Shown piece after piece: positions 33,481 through 44,695 of a stretch of DNA of 64,000 bases. Each line of letters opens with the position of its first letter. Position 1 is the stretch's first letter. The notes under the pieces are model-generated. The model searched no databases. It saw only the letters and a list, made by a program, of their open reading frames with translations, and had not been told where the DNA came from. Both the position numbers and the translations under genes were made by a program. The stretch comes from Thereva unica (Eukaryota > Arthropoda > Insecta > Diptera > Therevidae): contig OX465286.1 in assembly GCA_949987705.1 (NCBI GenBank), positions 8,409,445-8,473,444 of the forward strand. The letters are read 5' to 3'.

Positions 33481-33780
33481 CAAGACATTGTACCTTGACC
33501 TTAACGACATGACAGACTAGTAGTACAAAGGGTGACTCCTAAGCTCATATCAAAACATGAAGCAACGGAGACACGATGTAAAATTATTTATCTGTCAATC
33601 CAGAACCGTCATGGAAACAAGCATCGAGTTAACTTGCGGGAAAAACATTTTTGTAAACTCAACGAATGCTCTACCCCGGTTCATGGGAACACAGTAAATG
33701 TCAAGTAACCCTACGCCTACGGCAGGGGATTCCCACATGCATTTGACCGTATGGGGATTAACCTCGCCGCTAATGTATTG
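33481..33780. other. Dispersed-repeat spacer
   Basis: 33500-33540 resembles 22300-22345 (GACTRGTAGTAYAAAGRGTG), a LINE 3'-UTR-like fragment. The rest is unrecognised. Confidence 0.4.
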
Positions 33781-33805
33781 TATGTGAAACCAACTACTGA
33801 GTCAG

Positions 33806-33947
33806 TTACTATGATTACATGCATACTTGAAGTCGGCTTCAAGTAGACTTGAAAATCATGTAACCTCAGATCGACTTCAAATCAAGAGCATTTAACTGTC
33901 AGTTCAAGTTCAAGTCAAGTCCTCAGTCCGACATGTAATCGTAGTAA
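33806..33947. mobile_element. 142-bp MITE, TTACTAYGATTACATG family
   Basis: Ends TTACTATGATTACATG and (right, reversed) TTACTACGATTACATG; flanks CAG at 33803-33805 and 33948-33950. The interior is rich in ACTTGAAGTC/TTCAAGTC motifs. A second copy in opposite orientation is at 44310-44691. Confidence 0.8.
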
Positions 33948-34106
33948 CAGCGTTGTAGATTGTTCTTCTTCAGTTATGGTTTCTTCTTTCATGTTTTTCA
34001 CGATACACTCCTTGTTCACAGAAGAACCTCGTTCCACGTTTGCGTTTCCATGAGAAAAGGTGGCAACAATATTCAATACTGATAAAATATTATCAGAAGG
34101 CTGTAA

Positions 34107-34254
34107 AGGCCCCCATACACGGTCAAATTGGATGTACATCGAAGGGCGGATGTACAACCAAAACTATCGATTGTAGGCCGGACCAAAACTCGTTGCTCTT
34201 ATGGGTTTGATGAAATTCTGGATGTACAACCAATTTGACCGTGTATGGGGGCCT
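34107..34254. mobile_element. 148-bp MITE, AGGCCCCCATACACGG family
   Basis: Inverted ends AGGCCCCCATACACGGTCAA of about 30 bp, flanks TAA at 34104-34106 and 34255-34257. The outer 10 bases equal those of the MITE at 32743, so both probably used the same transposase. Removal rejoins QIFQDL to QPSDNIL in the hAT-like frame. Confidence 0.85.
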
Positions 34255-34318
34255 TAAGTCTTGAAAAATTTGATGCCAAAAGTGGTCAACCCGTTGATCT
34301 TTCGTTGAAAAACTCTTA

Positions 34319-34823
34319 TACCCCGGCTTCACCGCCCTAATTTTAATCAAGTTCACTTCAATATGCAAAAGTGGCTTCACCGGCATTGTTCAGTAGAGAA
34401 AGCTTCGTGTGTGACGTATTACATTTGAAAGCTCCTTTATAGAGATGGAAAATGGAATTTTCAATGCTTTGTGGGATTTAAATTTTTTATTTAATAATAC
34501 CTATTATAAAATAAATGTAATTGAGTATATATTTATTCATTGACAGACATCTATACTTCCTTTTTTGATCCATGTTTATTTTTTCAAAGCTCTTACTTTA
34601 ACTGTCATGTAATAATACATCAGTTGCCATGGAAATATTCCAATTTTTTACTCTCTTTTGAGCGAGCTTTTACTTTGAAACTCAATTTCATGTTCTGTAG
34701 GCCCAAAGCAGGCATTTTTTCCTGACTTTAAAATGTGAAAAATGTATGGGAAATCAGGAAATTTTAAAGTACAGTAGACTAATTTGCTCGAACTTGCGAA
34801 AATTTGGCGGTGAAGCCGGGGTA
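34319..34823. mobile_element. 505-bp MITE, TACCCCGGCTTCACCGCC family
   Basis: Inverted ends TACCCCGGCTTCACCGCC on both sides followed by AATTTT-like sequence; flanks TTA at 34316-34318 and 34824-34826. No coding capacity. Removal rejoins QESFN to KSFSTKDQ in the hAT-like frame. Confidence 0.85.
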
Positions 34824-35520
34824 TTAAATGATTCTTGAACTACAGAAAGTGCACATATACGTTTAAATTCTCTAGCTGCAGCATCAGCACATGAACTGTT
34901 GAGTCTTCTTTTTTCAACAAACAACAGATTTTGTAACATTTTACCAGCGACAAGCTGATTCAAAGCAACGCTCGGATCAAAACATGTCACAGTTTTTGTT
35001 AGTTTGTACTTTAGTGGTGAACGTTCCTGCAGTTTAATAATGATCTCTTTTAAACATATTCTGCATTGATTACGAAAATGAAGAATGTCGATGTCTTCCA
35101 CAGATTTTAACTCTTTCAGAGCGACAGTAGTAGCTATTCCCAGATTAATATTAGCTCATGTTAATAAATTACTTGCGTTCTTCATGTGTATATCTTGAAC
35201 CGAATAAGCTTTCGTCATGACATCAGGTTTAACCAATCTCTCCATCATGTCTTTTATTATACCACTAATGGTAGAGTACAGGAAATGGGTAAGCGGTGCA
35301 TTAGACTAAATTTCAGTTATAAATGGCTCAATTTCCTCAGCTAATGATTTAAAAAATGTAAGTTGAACTGGTGAAAGTGGATCCTTAACTGCGCTTACAA
35401 TAGTCTGGAAACCTTAATTCTTGGGCGACATTTGAGGATTCTTCTTCAACGTACTTCAATATTTGAGGCATCATATTTAATGCACGGTTAGCAACATCAC
35501 TATTGTTAAGTCAACGCACG

Positions 35521-36283
35521 GAGTAGATTTTTTTACGGAAGATATCCGAGATAGTACAGTCAGAATAAATTTGGCACCTTGCCGGTACATTTTTAAAGAT
35601 ATTGTAGATACTGTTAACGAACCGTTATTCAACATAAGTGTTGTTTTTTTTCCAAAATAACAAAACGCAGATCATTTTCGATCATAGACCTATGCAACAT
35701 AAACTGTTTTTCCAAATGTACAAATTTATCAATGCATCAACACCTGAGGAAAAGCTAGAAATAAAGGTGTTAAGATAAAAAAAAAAAAAAAACAAGCGAA
35801 ATTCGCTTAAAGTCAACATAAGATACTTTGGCATGTGACCACAGATATAGTGCTACCTTCTATATACATAAATGACATATACATATGATATATTAATTTA
35901 CAAATCTTTTTATAGTATAAAACTGCTAGAACCTCGGAGTTGCAGGCCATATTGGCTAGGGCTAGACAGAAAACAGAGCAGCCAGCAGTTGAAGCGTAAA
36001 TTTTGTAGAATAAAAACGAAACAACCGAGTTGCCTATCTATTATATTATGTAAAATTACTTGGGCCTTATTTAAAACAAAAAAAAAAAAATAAAGAAAAT
36101 TATTGCCTTAAAAGACGTCCGAAGCAAAACATTCCAAAGAAATTTAACATTTTCAGAGCCTTTTTACGCTGTTGAAAATTCTTTTTATAATATATATACT
36201 TGTTATCTATAAATAAAAACGTTATATCATTCACGTTTGTTTCGATAAGCTAAATAAGAACTGGTATTATGAAAATGGTAAGT
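35521..36283. other. No gene recognised
   Basis: AT-rich. A possible N-terminal continuation of the hAT-like remnant (35520-35780) is too decayed to call. Poly-A runs occur near 35779 and 36078. Confidence 0.4.
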
Positions 36284-36299
36284 TAATAACTTAATATAC

Positions 36300-39200
36300 T
36301 TAATATGCAAAACATACCAGGTATTGGGATGAATATAGATTCACCCTAACAGCCTACAGAAAGGAGTTGAGACGTTCCAAAAGGATTGACTGGCGGAAAC
36401 ACTGTGAGAGCATTCAGACTCTACCAGAGGCGACTAGACTCCAAAAGCTACTTTCTAAAGACTCCTTCAACGTAGTGGGCTTTCTCAAAAAGGAGGATGG
36501 CTCCTACACCTCTAACCATGAGGAAACCTTAGGGCACCTGCTCAGAGAGCACTTTCCAGGGTCAATCCTCCAGACCGCTTATCCATTGGATGCTGGGTGC
36601 AGTCATAGGACCATCCCAGACCGCTATTCCCGCAGTCTTTCAGGGAATATCTTCGACCGTGACAAGGTTAAATGGGCAGTGGCCTCTTTTCAACCCTATA
36701 AGTCCCCGAGAGGAGACGGAATTTTTCCGGCACTTCTTCAGAAGGGCCTTGATCTGATCCTCGACAACCTGGTATGTCTCTTTAGAGCCAGCTTCAATTG
36801 GGGATACATTCCAACTATATGGAGGAAAGTCGTGGTGGTTTTTATCTCGAAACAGGGCAACAGACCCCTGGAGCTGCCTAAATCGTACAGACCTATCAGC
36901 TTAAGCTCTTTTCTTTTAAAAACAATGGAAAGGCTGCTAGACCTTCATATTAGGTGCAACTGGAGGTTACTTTACACCACCTGGTCAGTAAAATCGAAAA
37001 AGCCTTCCCGCACTAAAGAAACTGCCCTATGCGCGTTCCTTGACATCGAAGGTACTTTCGATAACACTGGCTATGATTCTATCTCTAGAGCACTGGCTCT
37101 CAGAAATCTGGATCCTCACACGATTGAGTGGATAAATGCCATACTTGCAGATCGTGACATTTCTTCTACCCTAGGTGTCTCCACCATTAGTGTTAAGGCT
37201 ATTAAGGGGTGCCCTCAAGGTGGAGTCTTATCCCCGTTACTCTGGTCACTAGTTGTGGATGAACTATTGATCAAACTATCTGAATCTGGTTTCGATGTCA
37301 TCGGTTATGCAGATGATCTTGCCATCATTGTCTCTGGGAAGTTTGACTTGACCATTACAGAGGTCATGAGAACAGCACTTCGAGAAGTTCAAAGATGGTG
37401 TACCAAGGAGGGTCTGTCAATCAACCCAAATAAGGCTGTCCTGGTACCTTTTTCCAAACGCTACAAAGTGGACCTAGGTCCTATCTGTATCCAGGATACC
37501 ACAGTTGAGTACTCAGACTCAATGAAATATTTGGGAGTAAATTTAGACAAGAGGCTGAACTGGAACGCTCAACTTGACTACGTCATCAGCAAAGCCACAA
37601 GGGCCATATGGGCCTGCAAAAGGCTTCTGGGTAAGACATGGGGTCTTACACCACAAATGATGTACTGGATGTACAATACGATCGTTAAACCTGTTGTCAC
37701 TTATGCTGCTATAGTTTGGTGGCCCAAGACTAAACAGGTTACGTCGATCCTCAAGTGCAGCAAACTGCAACGGCTTGCTTGCCTCTCCATTACCGGAGCT
37801 ATGCGGACCTGTCTCACAGCTGCAATGGAAGCAATCATTGGATTGACCCCTTTCTCTTCATATGGAAATCCGCCGCCATAAGTGCTTTGAGACTTCAGAT
37901 CTCATCCAACTGGCCCCATACGGTCAAAGGACACATGGATATCCTTAAAAATATCCCAAGCATTTCCATTTGCCACGTATCCGACCATATGGTTAGTCTA
38001 CTGGGGTTCCAAAGGGAATTCAGAGCGATTATCCCGGATCGCTCTGAGTGGGAGGAAATTATTCTTCCTGGGGATCCAAAACATCTCCACTGGTTTACTG
38101 ACGGGTCAAAGATGGAACATGGCACAGGGGCTGGTGTCGCAGGACCCAACTCCAAGGTCTCGATTGCAATGGGTAAGTGGCCTTCTGTTTTCCAGACTGA
38201 AATACATGCCATTGCGACCTGCGCTAGGCTCAACCGTGAGAAAGGTCTGAAAGGCGCCAACATTAAAATCTTTTCTGACAACCAAGCTGCCATCAAGGCA
38301 CTCTCAACGTGGAAGTTTTCTTCCAAAATAGTAGCAGGGTGTTTTGACCTTTGAATAGAGAAGACGAGGAAGTGCAATTTATTAAACACGGGGAAGCATT
38401 TTGGCAACACTAATGTTAGCATTCTTTACGTATTTGTGTCTAACCCGGACAGTGGCTGTGTTATATTTATTCAAAAACTGGGAGGGATATCGTTTCTCAG
38501 CAACCATCTCGGTGAGAACGCTTCACTTGGCTAAATGTTTGAAGCAGACCCTTCGCAAAACCTGAACAAATTTCACTACGCCTCTGTTCAGGTTAGACAA
38601 TGTATTTTGTTGTTGTGGTTAAAGTGGAGGGGGGAATTAGAGAGAAAATTTCTTGATCCCAAGTGCTTCCCTCAAATCCGTGTACATGTACGCTATTTTC
38701 GGTTCTTTATCTTCTCTATTCATAGGTTTTGACGTACTCCAGAGCCAGACCAGAAGAAACGAAGTCTCGCTCTGCTGGGTCCCCGGACATTGGGGTATCG
38801 AGGGAAATGAGGCTGCAGACAGCCTCGTGAGGGAGGGGTCTGAGATGTTGTTCCAGGGCCCAGGTTGTTCTGTGGCATTTCTTGGTCCACCTCCAAGTCC
38901 TTGATAGAAGAGTGGATTAAGAGAATAAACCTAGCCTATTGGGAGTCAGTCCCAGGTCTTAGACAGGCTAAAGATCTTATAAGACCCTTTGCCTTAAGGG
39001 GCACTATCACTCTAAACAGAGCTGCTGGTGGGTTATCTCACTGGCCATTTAGGACTGCGGTACTACCTCCACAACCTAGGACTGTCTCAAGAGACAGAAT
39101 GCCGACTCTGCTTGGAAGGCGACGAGACTTCCACACATATTCTTTGTGAACGTCCTGCTCTGATCTGGCTTAGAAGAAGAACGTTTATCAGAGAGTTCTT

Positions 39201-39366
39201 GAGCCCTCCCCAAGTCCGGTCTTCATCATTTAAAGACCTTCTTGCCTTCATCCGGAAGGCCGATAGTCTGTTCCGCTAGTGGGGTACGTACACAATAGGC
39301 CTAACTTGGCCGCAGTGTTCACAATATGGGTTGCCTCCTCATTCCTTATAATAATAATAATAATAA
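36300..39366 (+). mobile_element. LOA/I-like LINE with RT and RNase H, 5'-truncated
   Basis: Plus strand. Linker ELRRSKRIDWRKHCESI at 36367, RT fingers YKSPRGDGIFPALLQKGLDL (36700), YRPISLSSFLLKTMERL (36880), ALCAFLDIEGTFDNTGYDSI (37025), KGCPQGGVLSPLLWSLVVDE (37205), GYADDLAII (37303), YLGVNLDKRLNW (37525). A frameshift near 37850 is followed by RNase H: WFTDGSKMEHGTGAGV (38090), FQTEIHAIATCARL, IFSDNQAAIKAL (38270), and after the insert at 38349-38725 the segment VSLCWVPGHWGIEGNEAADS. A zinc-knuckle ECRLCLEGDETSTHILCE follows in a shifted frame at 39100. It ends in a (TAA)n tail. TAATAACTTAATATAC flanks both sides (36284-36299 and 39367-39382), a target duplication. Confidence 0.9.
38349..38725. 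mobile_element. 377-bp TIR element inside the RNase H codons
   Basis: Ends CTTTGAATAGAGAAGA and (right, reversed) CTATGAATAGAGAAGA; flanks GTTTTGAC at 38341-38348 and 38726-38733, a clean 8-bp duplication. Removing the insert and one copy restores IVAGCFDVLQSQTRRNE in the LINE frame. Eight bases fit hAT, P or MULE; the terminus does not match a hAT consensus I know, so no superfamily is assigned. Confidence 0.85.
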
Positions 39367-39382
39367 TAATAACTTAATATAC

Positions 39383-39870
39383 GGTTATATGTATACTAAA
39401 CGACCAAGTCGCAGAAAAGACTAGCCGTGCAAAAGGTTCCTTGGTATGCGATTTGTAAGTGGATCTTCAAAAGAAGTCCCCGAAAGTACTACAGTCAATC
39501 CAGGCAAACTGAGTTAATGCTATTCACTGGGAAAACGAAAATCTTCACCCAACTTCAACCTACCCAGGGACCTTACGTCTCTAGTACAATAGGTTAAGTT
39601 AGGTTGAAATGGATGCTCCATCGGGCCTATTGTTAGTGTTGGGACAAAGTTCAGGCCATTTCAAGTCATTTGGAACTTTTGATAAAGCGACAAAGATCAG
39701 GAACGCCAATATTTTGCATGCTCGCTCAATTTATCAAGTAAAGGTGAGCCGATTAAAGGTGAGTATTTGCAAGGGCGGGACATGTACAGAGAAGATGCGA
39801 GACAGTTTCTTCCTCATCTTCATTATCAAAACTTCTGCATAAGTCGTTGTTGGGAGGTCCCAATCTTTCG
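39383..39870 (+). mobile_element. LOA-like LINE scrap and unknown sequence
   Basis: 39500-39550 reads TELMLFTGKTKIFT, matching the same place in the LINE at 41770 (TEVMLFTGKTKISA). The remainder is unrecognised. Confidence 0.5.
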
Positions 39871-39930
39871 GCGTGCGGGGCCTCGGTAACCTAGGGAGTA
39901 AGACGTCCACCCAATACCCAAAAAGGGTAA
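39871..39930 (+). mobile_element. Truncated tRNA-derived SINE head
   Basis: GGGGCCTCGGTAACCTAGGG followed by AGTAAGACGTCC matches the A-box half of the SINE at 12773. The B box is missing. Confidence 0.55.
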
Positions 39931-39934
39931 AGAT

Positions 39935-41040
39935 AAATAAAAGTAACCCAGCTAATCTTCGGTCAATAAGTCTGCTCCCGAATATCAGTAAGGTTTTTGA
40001 AGCAGTAATTAATAGGTCATTGTCCAAATGGGTTGAGGAAAAGAATATAATTCCCGATAACCAATTCGGTTTCAGGACGGGACATGACACCATTCATGCT
40101 GCGTAGAAATTGGTGTCAGACATACACTGGAACTTAATGAAAGGCCAGTGTACCGGAGCATGCTTGATTGACTATGAGTAGGCGTGACTTCGAAACCATC
40201 GAGCACTATAGTGATGATTGGAAGTTGAAGATCAACATTGGCAAATGCGAATCGATCCTTTTCCGGACTCCTCTACGCAGAGCTTCTTACGATGTGCAGA
40301 GGAACTGGAAAACCTTTCGAATTTCGAACTACGCTGGACAGGCGTTAGAACATAAATCGGAAGTGAAATACCTTGGGCTTTGGCTGGATCAGTACTTGTA
40401 TTTCAACAGAAATGTAAGTGCTGCTCTTGACAAGGCAAACAAGGCGTTTCACATGACTAAAAGGCTTTTTTATAGCAGACACCTAAGCTCACGGGTAAAG
40501 GTGACCTGCTGCCAAGCCTTGGTCAGACCGGGTTTAACTTATGGTTGCCCAGTGTGGTTCAACATATCTCCCTTTTATATGGAAAAGCTTCGGGTTTTCG
40601 AAAGACAATGCTTAAGGGCGTGCTTAAGGTTGTATCGGACACCCGAATCTGGCTTCACGAAGTTTCACGCCAACAATGTCCTTTACGATAAGGCATCTGT
40701 TAAAAGGATCGACAACTTCATAATCAAGTTGATTCGAAGACATATTGCTAGAGCGACGGAGAGCGAAAATTCTCTTATTCGGGGAGCGTTCTATCCGAAC
40801 GCTGAATATCACAGAGCTGCTTGTGAACGCGGCTTTATCCCTCCAGAGGCATTTGTCTCTCTGGAGAGAAAAAGATTGGTCCAAGACGGTTCGGGAGTGC
40901 CCCTCTTTTACCACCTACATCGTTCCGCGACAGATAAACGTTACCTATTCAGCAACGAAGATACGGAAGTTCAGGAGCTCCTGAGGTTCAGTACTCGAAT
41001 CTCGCGAAGGGACAGACGACTACCTGAGGTAGTAGCACCA
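39935..41040 (+). mobile_element. Jockey-like LINE RT, internally deleted
   Basis: Plus strand: NPANLRSISLLPNISKVFEA at 39948 and NQFGFRTGHDTIHAA, then ACLIDYE at about 40160. It jumps to WKLKINIGKCESILFRTPL at 40220 (just past YADD), so the palm centre is deleted. The RT thumb and C-terminal half (VKYLGLWLDQYLYFNRNVSA, CCQALVRPGLTYGCPVWFNI, ERQCLRACLRLYRTPESGF) runs to about 41040, where the frame passes without a break into the next, unrelated LINE. Confidence 0.8.
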
Positions 41041-43200
41041 TGGCTCGTGGTCATGTTCAAAAGCTGTGTGGTGCTCAGCTATATCCCTATCAGTTGGAGA
41101 CGGGCGAGGGTCGTCTTCATCGCAAAGATAGGGAGAACAGGACGCGAACCCGCGAGGGACTATAGGTCGATTAGCCTGACATCCTTCGTGCTTTAGAAAC
41201 TAAAAAGGGTCTTCGACTCACACATCCGCCAATCAGTAGATGTGGCTTTACTGTCACCAGCTCAACATGCCTACGTCAGTGGTAGGTCCTCCGAGAAAGC
41301 TCTGCTCGAGCTGGTGGGACTTTCGAAAAGACCTTGTATTACAAACAACATACTTTGACAGCTTTCTTAGATATAGAAGGCGCCTTTAACAACGTACGTT
41401 CTGAATCGATTCGAAACCTCTCATAGACCTGAACCTAGAAGCAAGCCTCAGGCAATGGCTAGCAGCTATGCTGAGCTCAAGAACAATCCAAGCGGATTTG
41501 GGAACAGAGATGGTAATCAAATACGCCAACAGAGGTACACCACAAGGAGGCGTCATCTCCCCTTTACTGTGGTTAGTAACGACACTATTCATCACACTAC
41601 AAAATACTAGACAAAAGCGGAGCTGAGGAAGTAGCATACGCAGACAACCTAGTGATTATGGTGTCCGAAATTTTTCCAACAGTGATTAGTGAAATCATGC
41701 AAGGATGCCTTAATAAAGTTGGCAGCTAGGCAGCAGGATTGCTGTCTGGCAGTCAATTCGGGAAGAACTGAGGTGATGCTTTTTACAGGGAAAACGAAAA
41801 TTTCCGCGTTCAATATCCCCAAGTTCGAGGGGCATACTCTCACATTATCCTCCCGAGTGAAATTTCTGAGCCTAATACTGGATCCTAAACTCAACTGGAA
41901 GTCGAACATCGACGAAACGGTAAAGAAAGTCTGTATAGCCTTCTACGCCTGTAAAAATACTTGGCAAAAGATGGGATATCAATCCAAAGTGGTGCTGTGA
42001 TTGTACACAGCTGTGATACGCCCAATTCTCGCTAGTATGGTTGCCAGCGCTGAGCAGGACCTATACCATTACAAAGTTGGGACGGATTCAGAGAACGACA
42101 ACAGTAGGGGCCATGAGGACATGCCCCACGAAAGATATCGTCACTCTCTTGCACCTGCTGACATAGCAATATTTTGAATTTGCTACCAGGTGTGGTCGCT
42201 ACAGCTACAGACAATCTTTTCCCTAGATTGCCTTTGGGAAGGACTTCTCCGTTGAACTGCCCTCAAGAAGAGAGTGAAGAAACGGAGATGCCTTGCGAAA
42301 GATCGATTTTCGAATATTCACCGACGGCTCCAAAACGTCAGAGGGCGTCGGGGCAAGGGTTTATCTAGAGACCACCAATAGTTCAGTCCTGGCACCTCCC
42401 AGTGTACGCTGGTGACTTTAAAGCTGAAGTGCTGGCGATCCTGAAGGCCTGCTAGACAATGAACTTAGAATCTACACAAGGATGTAGTATTGGAATTTTC
42501 ATAGACAGCCAAGCCTCTATAAAAGCTCTGGATTCAGTAATGATGCGCTCGAAGCTAGTGGAGCGATGTGGAGCTGAGCTAGATAGGCTTTGTATAAAGC
42601 ACGTGACTCTCGTTTGGATTCCCGGTCATATGAACATATGTAGATGGGGGCGAGAAAGCCGACTACCTAGCCAAGCACGGAGTCTCTTTCCGGAGCGGTT
42701 AGCAGCCCAATTGGTGGGGTCAAAAATGCTATTTTTGACTACCACCTGCTACACTGAGAGCACTGGAGTCCTGCACTATTAATCTCTAGGGCGATTTATT
42801 TATAACAAGAAAAAACAATGGGCCTCTTCAACAGGCTCCGACGAGATATTGCCCAAATCACGGCAATCCTCACGGGACATTGGGTCATAGAAGATCGTGC
42901 TGCCAAGTTGGGAATTCCGTTCAACGTCTGTTATCGTACATGCGAGGAGACAAACGATAGAGAAACACTTGTTCACTTCCTGTGTAAATTCCCGGCTTAC
43001 AACTCTAGGCAGTTACGTTTTGGGAAGACTTAAAAGACCTCCAGACTGTTCAGCTCAGCTAAATTCCGCAGAATGGCTTTAAGCTTACGTCACACCCAAC
43101 CAAACAACCACTCCACAATCAAGATACAAGAGTTGTGGCAACAAAACGGCACACCAAGCGCTAACTGGGCCTGAGCACTGGAGGCAGCCCTAAACCCACC
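41041..43200 (+). mobile_element. LOA/I-like LINE, RT plus RNase H, heavily mutated
   Basis: Plus strand, many frameshifts. Starts SWRRARVVFIAKIG and ARDYRSISLTSFVL (41090-41195), then LSPAQHAYVSGRSSEKALLE, a FLDIEGAF-equivalent near 41365, RGTPQGGVISPLLW-equivalent near 41530, EVAYADNL near 41630 (YADN instead of YADD), TEVMLFTGKTKISAF, LNWKSNIDETVKKVC. RNase H follows: IFTDGSK-equivalent near 42315, GIFIDSQASIKAL (42490), VTLVWIPGHMN (42603), and a knuckle CRTCEE..LVHFLCKFPAY near 42940. Distinct copy from 36300-39366. Confidence 0.8.
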
Positions 43201-43808
43201 TACCTACCTAGCTTTAACTCTAAAACAGTATTCCTTTTGTTCATATTTAATTATGATAATTATGATTGTGTATAAGGCATCAATTCAAAATAGAATACTA
43301 GGTGAAACGAGCTCCCCAATATCCATGTCTGTGGAATCTATAACTGTTTTATTTTTTCTGTGACAATTTCTAAATATTTTACAAACAATTATTAAGGCTG
43401 TTAAATTACTTACAAGATGTATTTCAAGGTGACTGAATGTAATTTTATTGCAACAAGTCAATTTCAAACGGCCATCAGCAAAATTTTATCGTTGCCTCCA
43501 TTTTGTTTTGTTAACATGTCGCACATTAACGAATATTTTTGGTAACGTTAAAATATCTTGGATTTTAATTTTCACAGATCATAACTAATTAATTTAATTA
43601 AATATCGCTTTTATGACTTATAAAATATAAGTAGCTTCAATTATTTAAACTAGTTAAATTAATTTTTATGATCCTGTAAAATCTGGAAAATAAAATTGAA
43701 TTATATTTTGGCAGTTCGGCGTGGGACTCCACTATTGCCAGTGCCTAAAGCTGAAAGTACATAATTGCATTGCGTTGCATAAATGCGTTGACAGATCAAG
43801 TTTACACT
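43201..43808. other. No gene recognised
   Basis: AT-rich sequence without coding or repeat signal; 43790-43808 flanks the MITE. Confidence 0.4.
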
Positions 43809-44295
43809 GGGTCTGTTCAAGATTTCTGCTATAGCAGCTTTACTAGCAGAATTTTTAAAATGTCAAATTACAGCAAAGCAAGAAAAAGCTGCTGAACGCA
43901 AAAAAGCTGCTAGCATAGCTTTGTGTTAATGTATGTGTATGAGTATTTCTTGCAGTGAACTATTCCTCTCCCCACAATTAGAAAAAAGCCTGGCCTTGCA
44001 GTTGCAATCCCTAAATTTATTATTTAATATGTATTAATGTCAACAAAACCTCACTCAAAGTCAGTCATTTTGGCAAAACGACCAATGACATTTACACACA
44101 CATGTATGATTTACGAAGCTGCTTTCTTGCTTGCAGTCGAAACTGCGAGCAACAAAAAGCAGCTACATTAGCAGCTTTTCTCGAATCTTGAACACAAAAA
44201 TAGCAGCTTCGTTAGCAGCTTTTTTGCTGTTTTGAACAGGAAAAGCATAACAATAGCTGCTAAAAGCTGCTATAGCAGAAATCTTGAACAGACCC
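43809..44295. mobile_element. 487-bp MITE, GGGTCTGTTCAAGATTTCTG family
   Basis: Inverted ends GGGTCTGTTCAAGATTTCTG continuing CTATAGCAGC, over 30 bp and perfect. Flanks ACT at 43806-43808 and 44296-44298. The interior is full of AGCTGCT/AGCAGC motifs in both orientations. Non-coding; 3-bp duplication and GGG start suit Harbinger. Confidence 0.85.
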
Positions 44296-44309
44296 ACTGT
44301 ATATTTCAA

Positions 44310-44691
44310 TTACTACGATTACATGCCGGACTGAGGATTTGACTTGAACATGAACTGACAGTTAAATGCTCTTGATTTGAAGTCGATCTGAGGTTACATG
44401 ATTTTCAAGTCTACTTGAAGCCGACTTCAAGTATGCATGTAATCATATACCTAGTTTATAGCAGAAAAATTAAATCGATTTAACCCAAAGTTACGTCAAA
44501 ATTTCGTATTAGCGTATAAACGGGTATTAAATACAATACGGTTCCCACAAATGCATTCTTATAACTATGGCTTAAGCCAAAACATTTCGGTTTAAACCAT
44601 AATTCGAATTACCTCGTTTATAGGGCAACATTTTTTGGATGATCCATAATTCGAATTATTTTTGGAGTAGCTATAAACTAGGTAATAGTAA
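44310..44691. mobile_element. Second TTACTAYGATTACATG MITE, split by another MITE
   Basis: Relative of 33806-33947 in the opposite orientation: TTACTACGATTACATGCCGG at left, then the same ACTTGAA/TTCAAGTC interior. Its right end CATGTAATCATAGTAA is cut after ATCATA by the insert 44448-44684 and resumes at 44688. Its own target duplication is not evident. Confidence 0.75.
44448..44684. mobile_element. Nested MITE, TACCTAGTTTATAGC family
   Basis: Inverted ends TACCTAGTTTATAGC; flanks ATA (44445-44447 and 44685-44687). Removing it with one ATA recreates the right terminus of the surrounding MITE, which proves its boundaries. The interior contains GTTTAAACC-type palindromes and TTCGAATTA motifs. 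Confidence 0.85.
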
Positions 44692-44695
44692 ATTA

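Larger units (their letters stand above)
33781..35520 (-). mobile_element. hAT-like transposase remnant carrying three MITEs
   Basis: Minus strand, with stops. Pieces in order: RALNMMPQILKYVEEESSNV (about 35480), DPLSPVQLTFFKSLAEEIEP (35400), ISGIIKDMMERLVKPDVMTK (35270), NLGIATTVALKELKSVEDID (35140), FDPSVALNQLVAGKM, CADAAAREFKRICALSVVQE (34870), then across a MITE KDQRVDHFWHQIFQD (34300), and across a second MITE PSDNILSVLNIVATFSHGNANVERG (34080) with a SVNKE follow-up. The order (linear helical region, then SHGNA.VERG..VNKE near the C-terminus) fits hAT-related transposase-derived proteins. It is a pseudogene. Confidence 0.6.
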
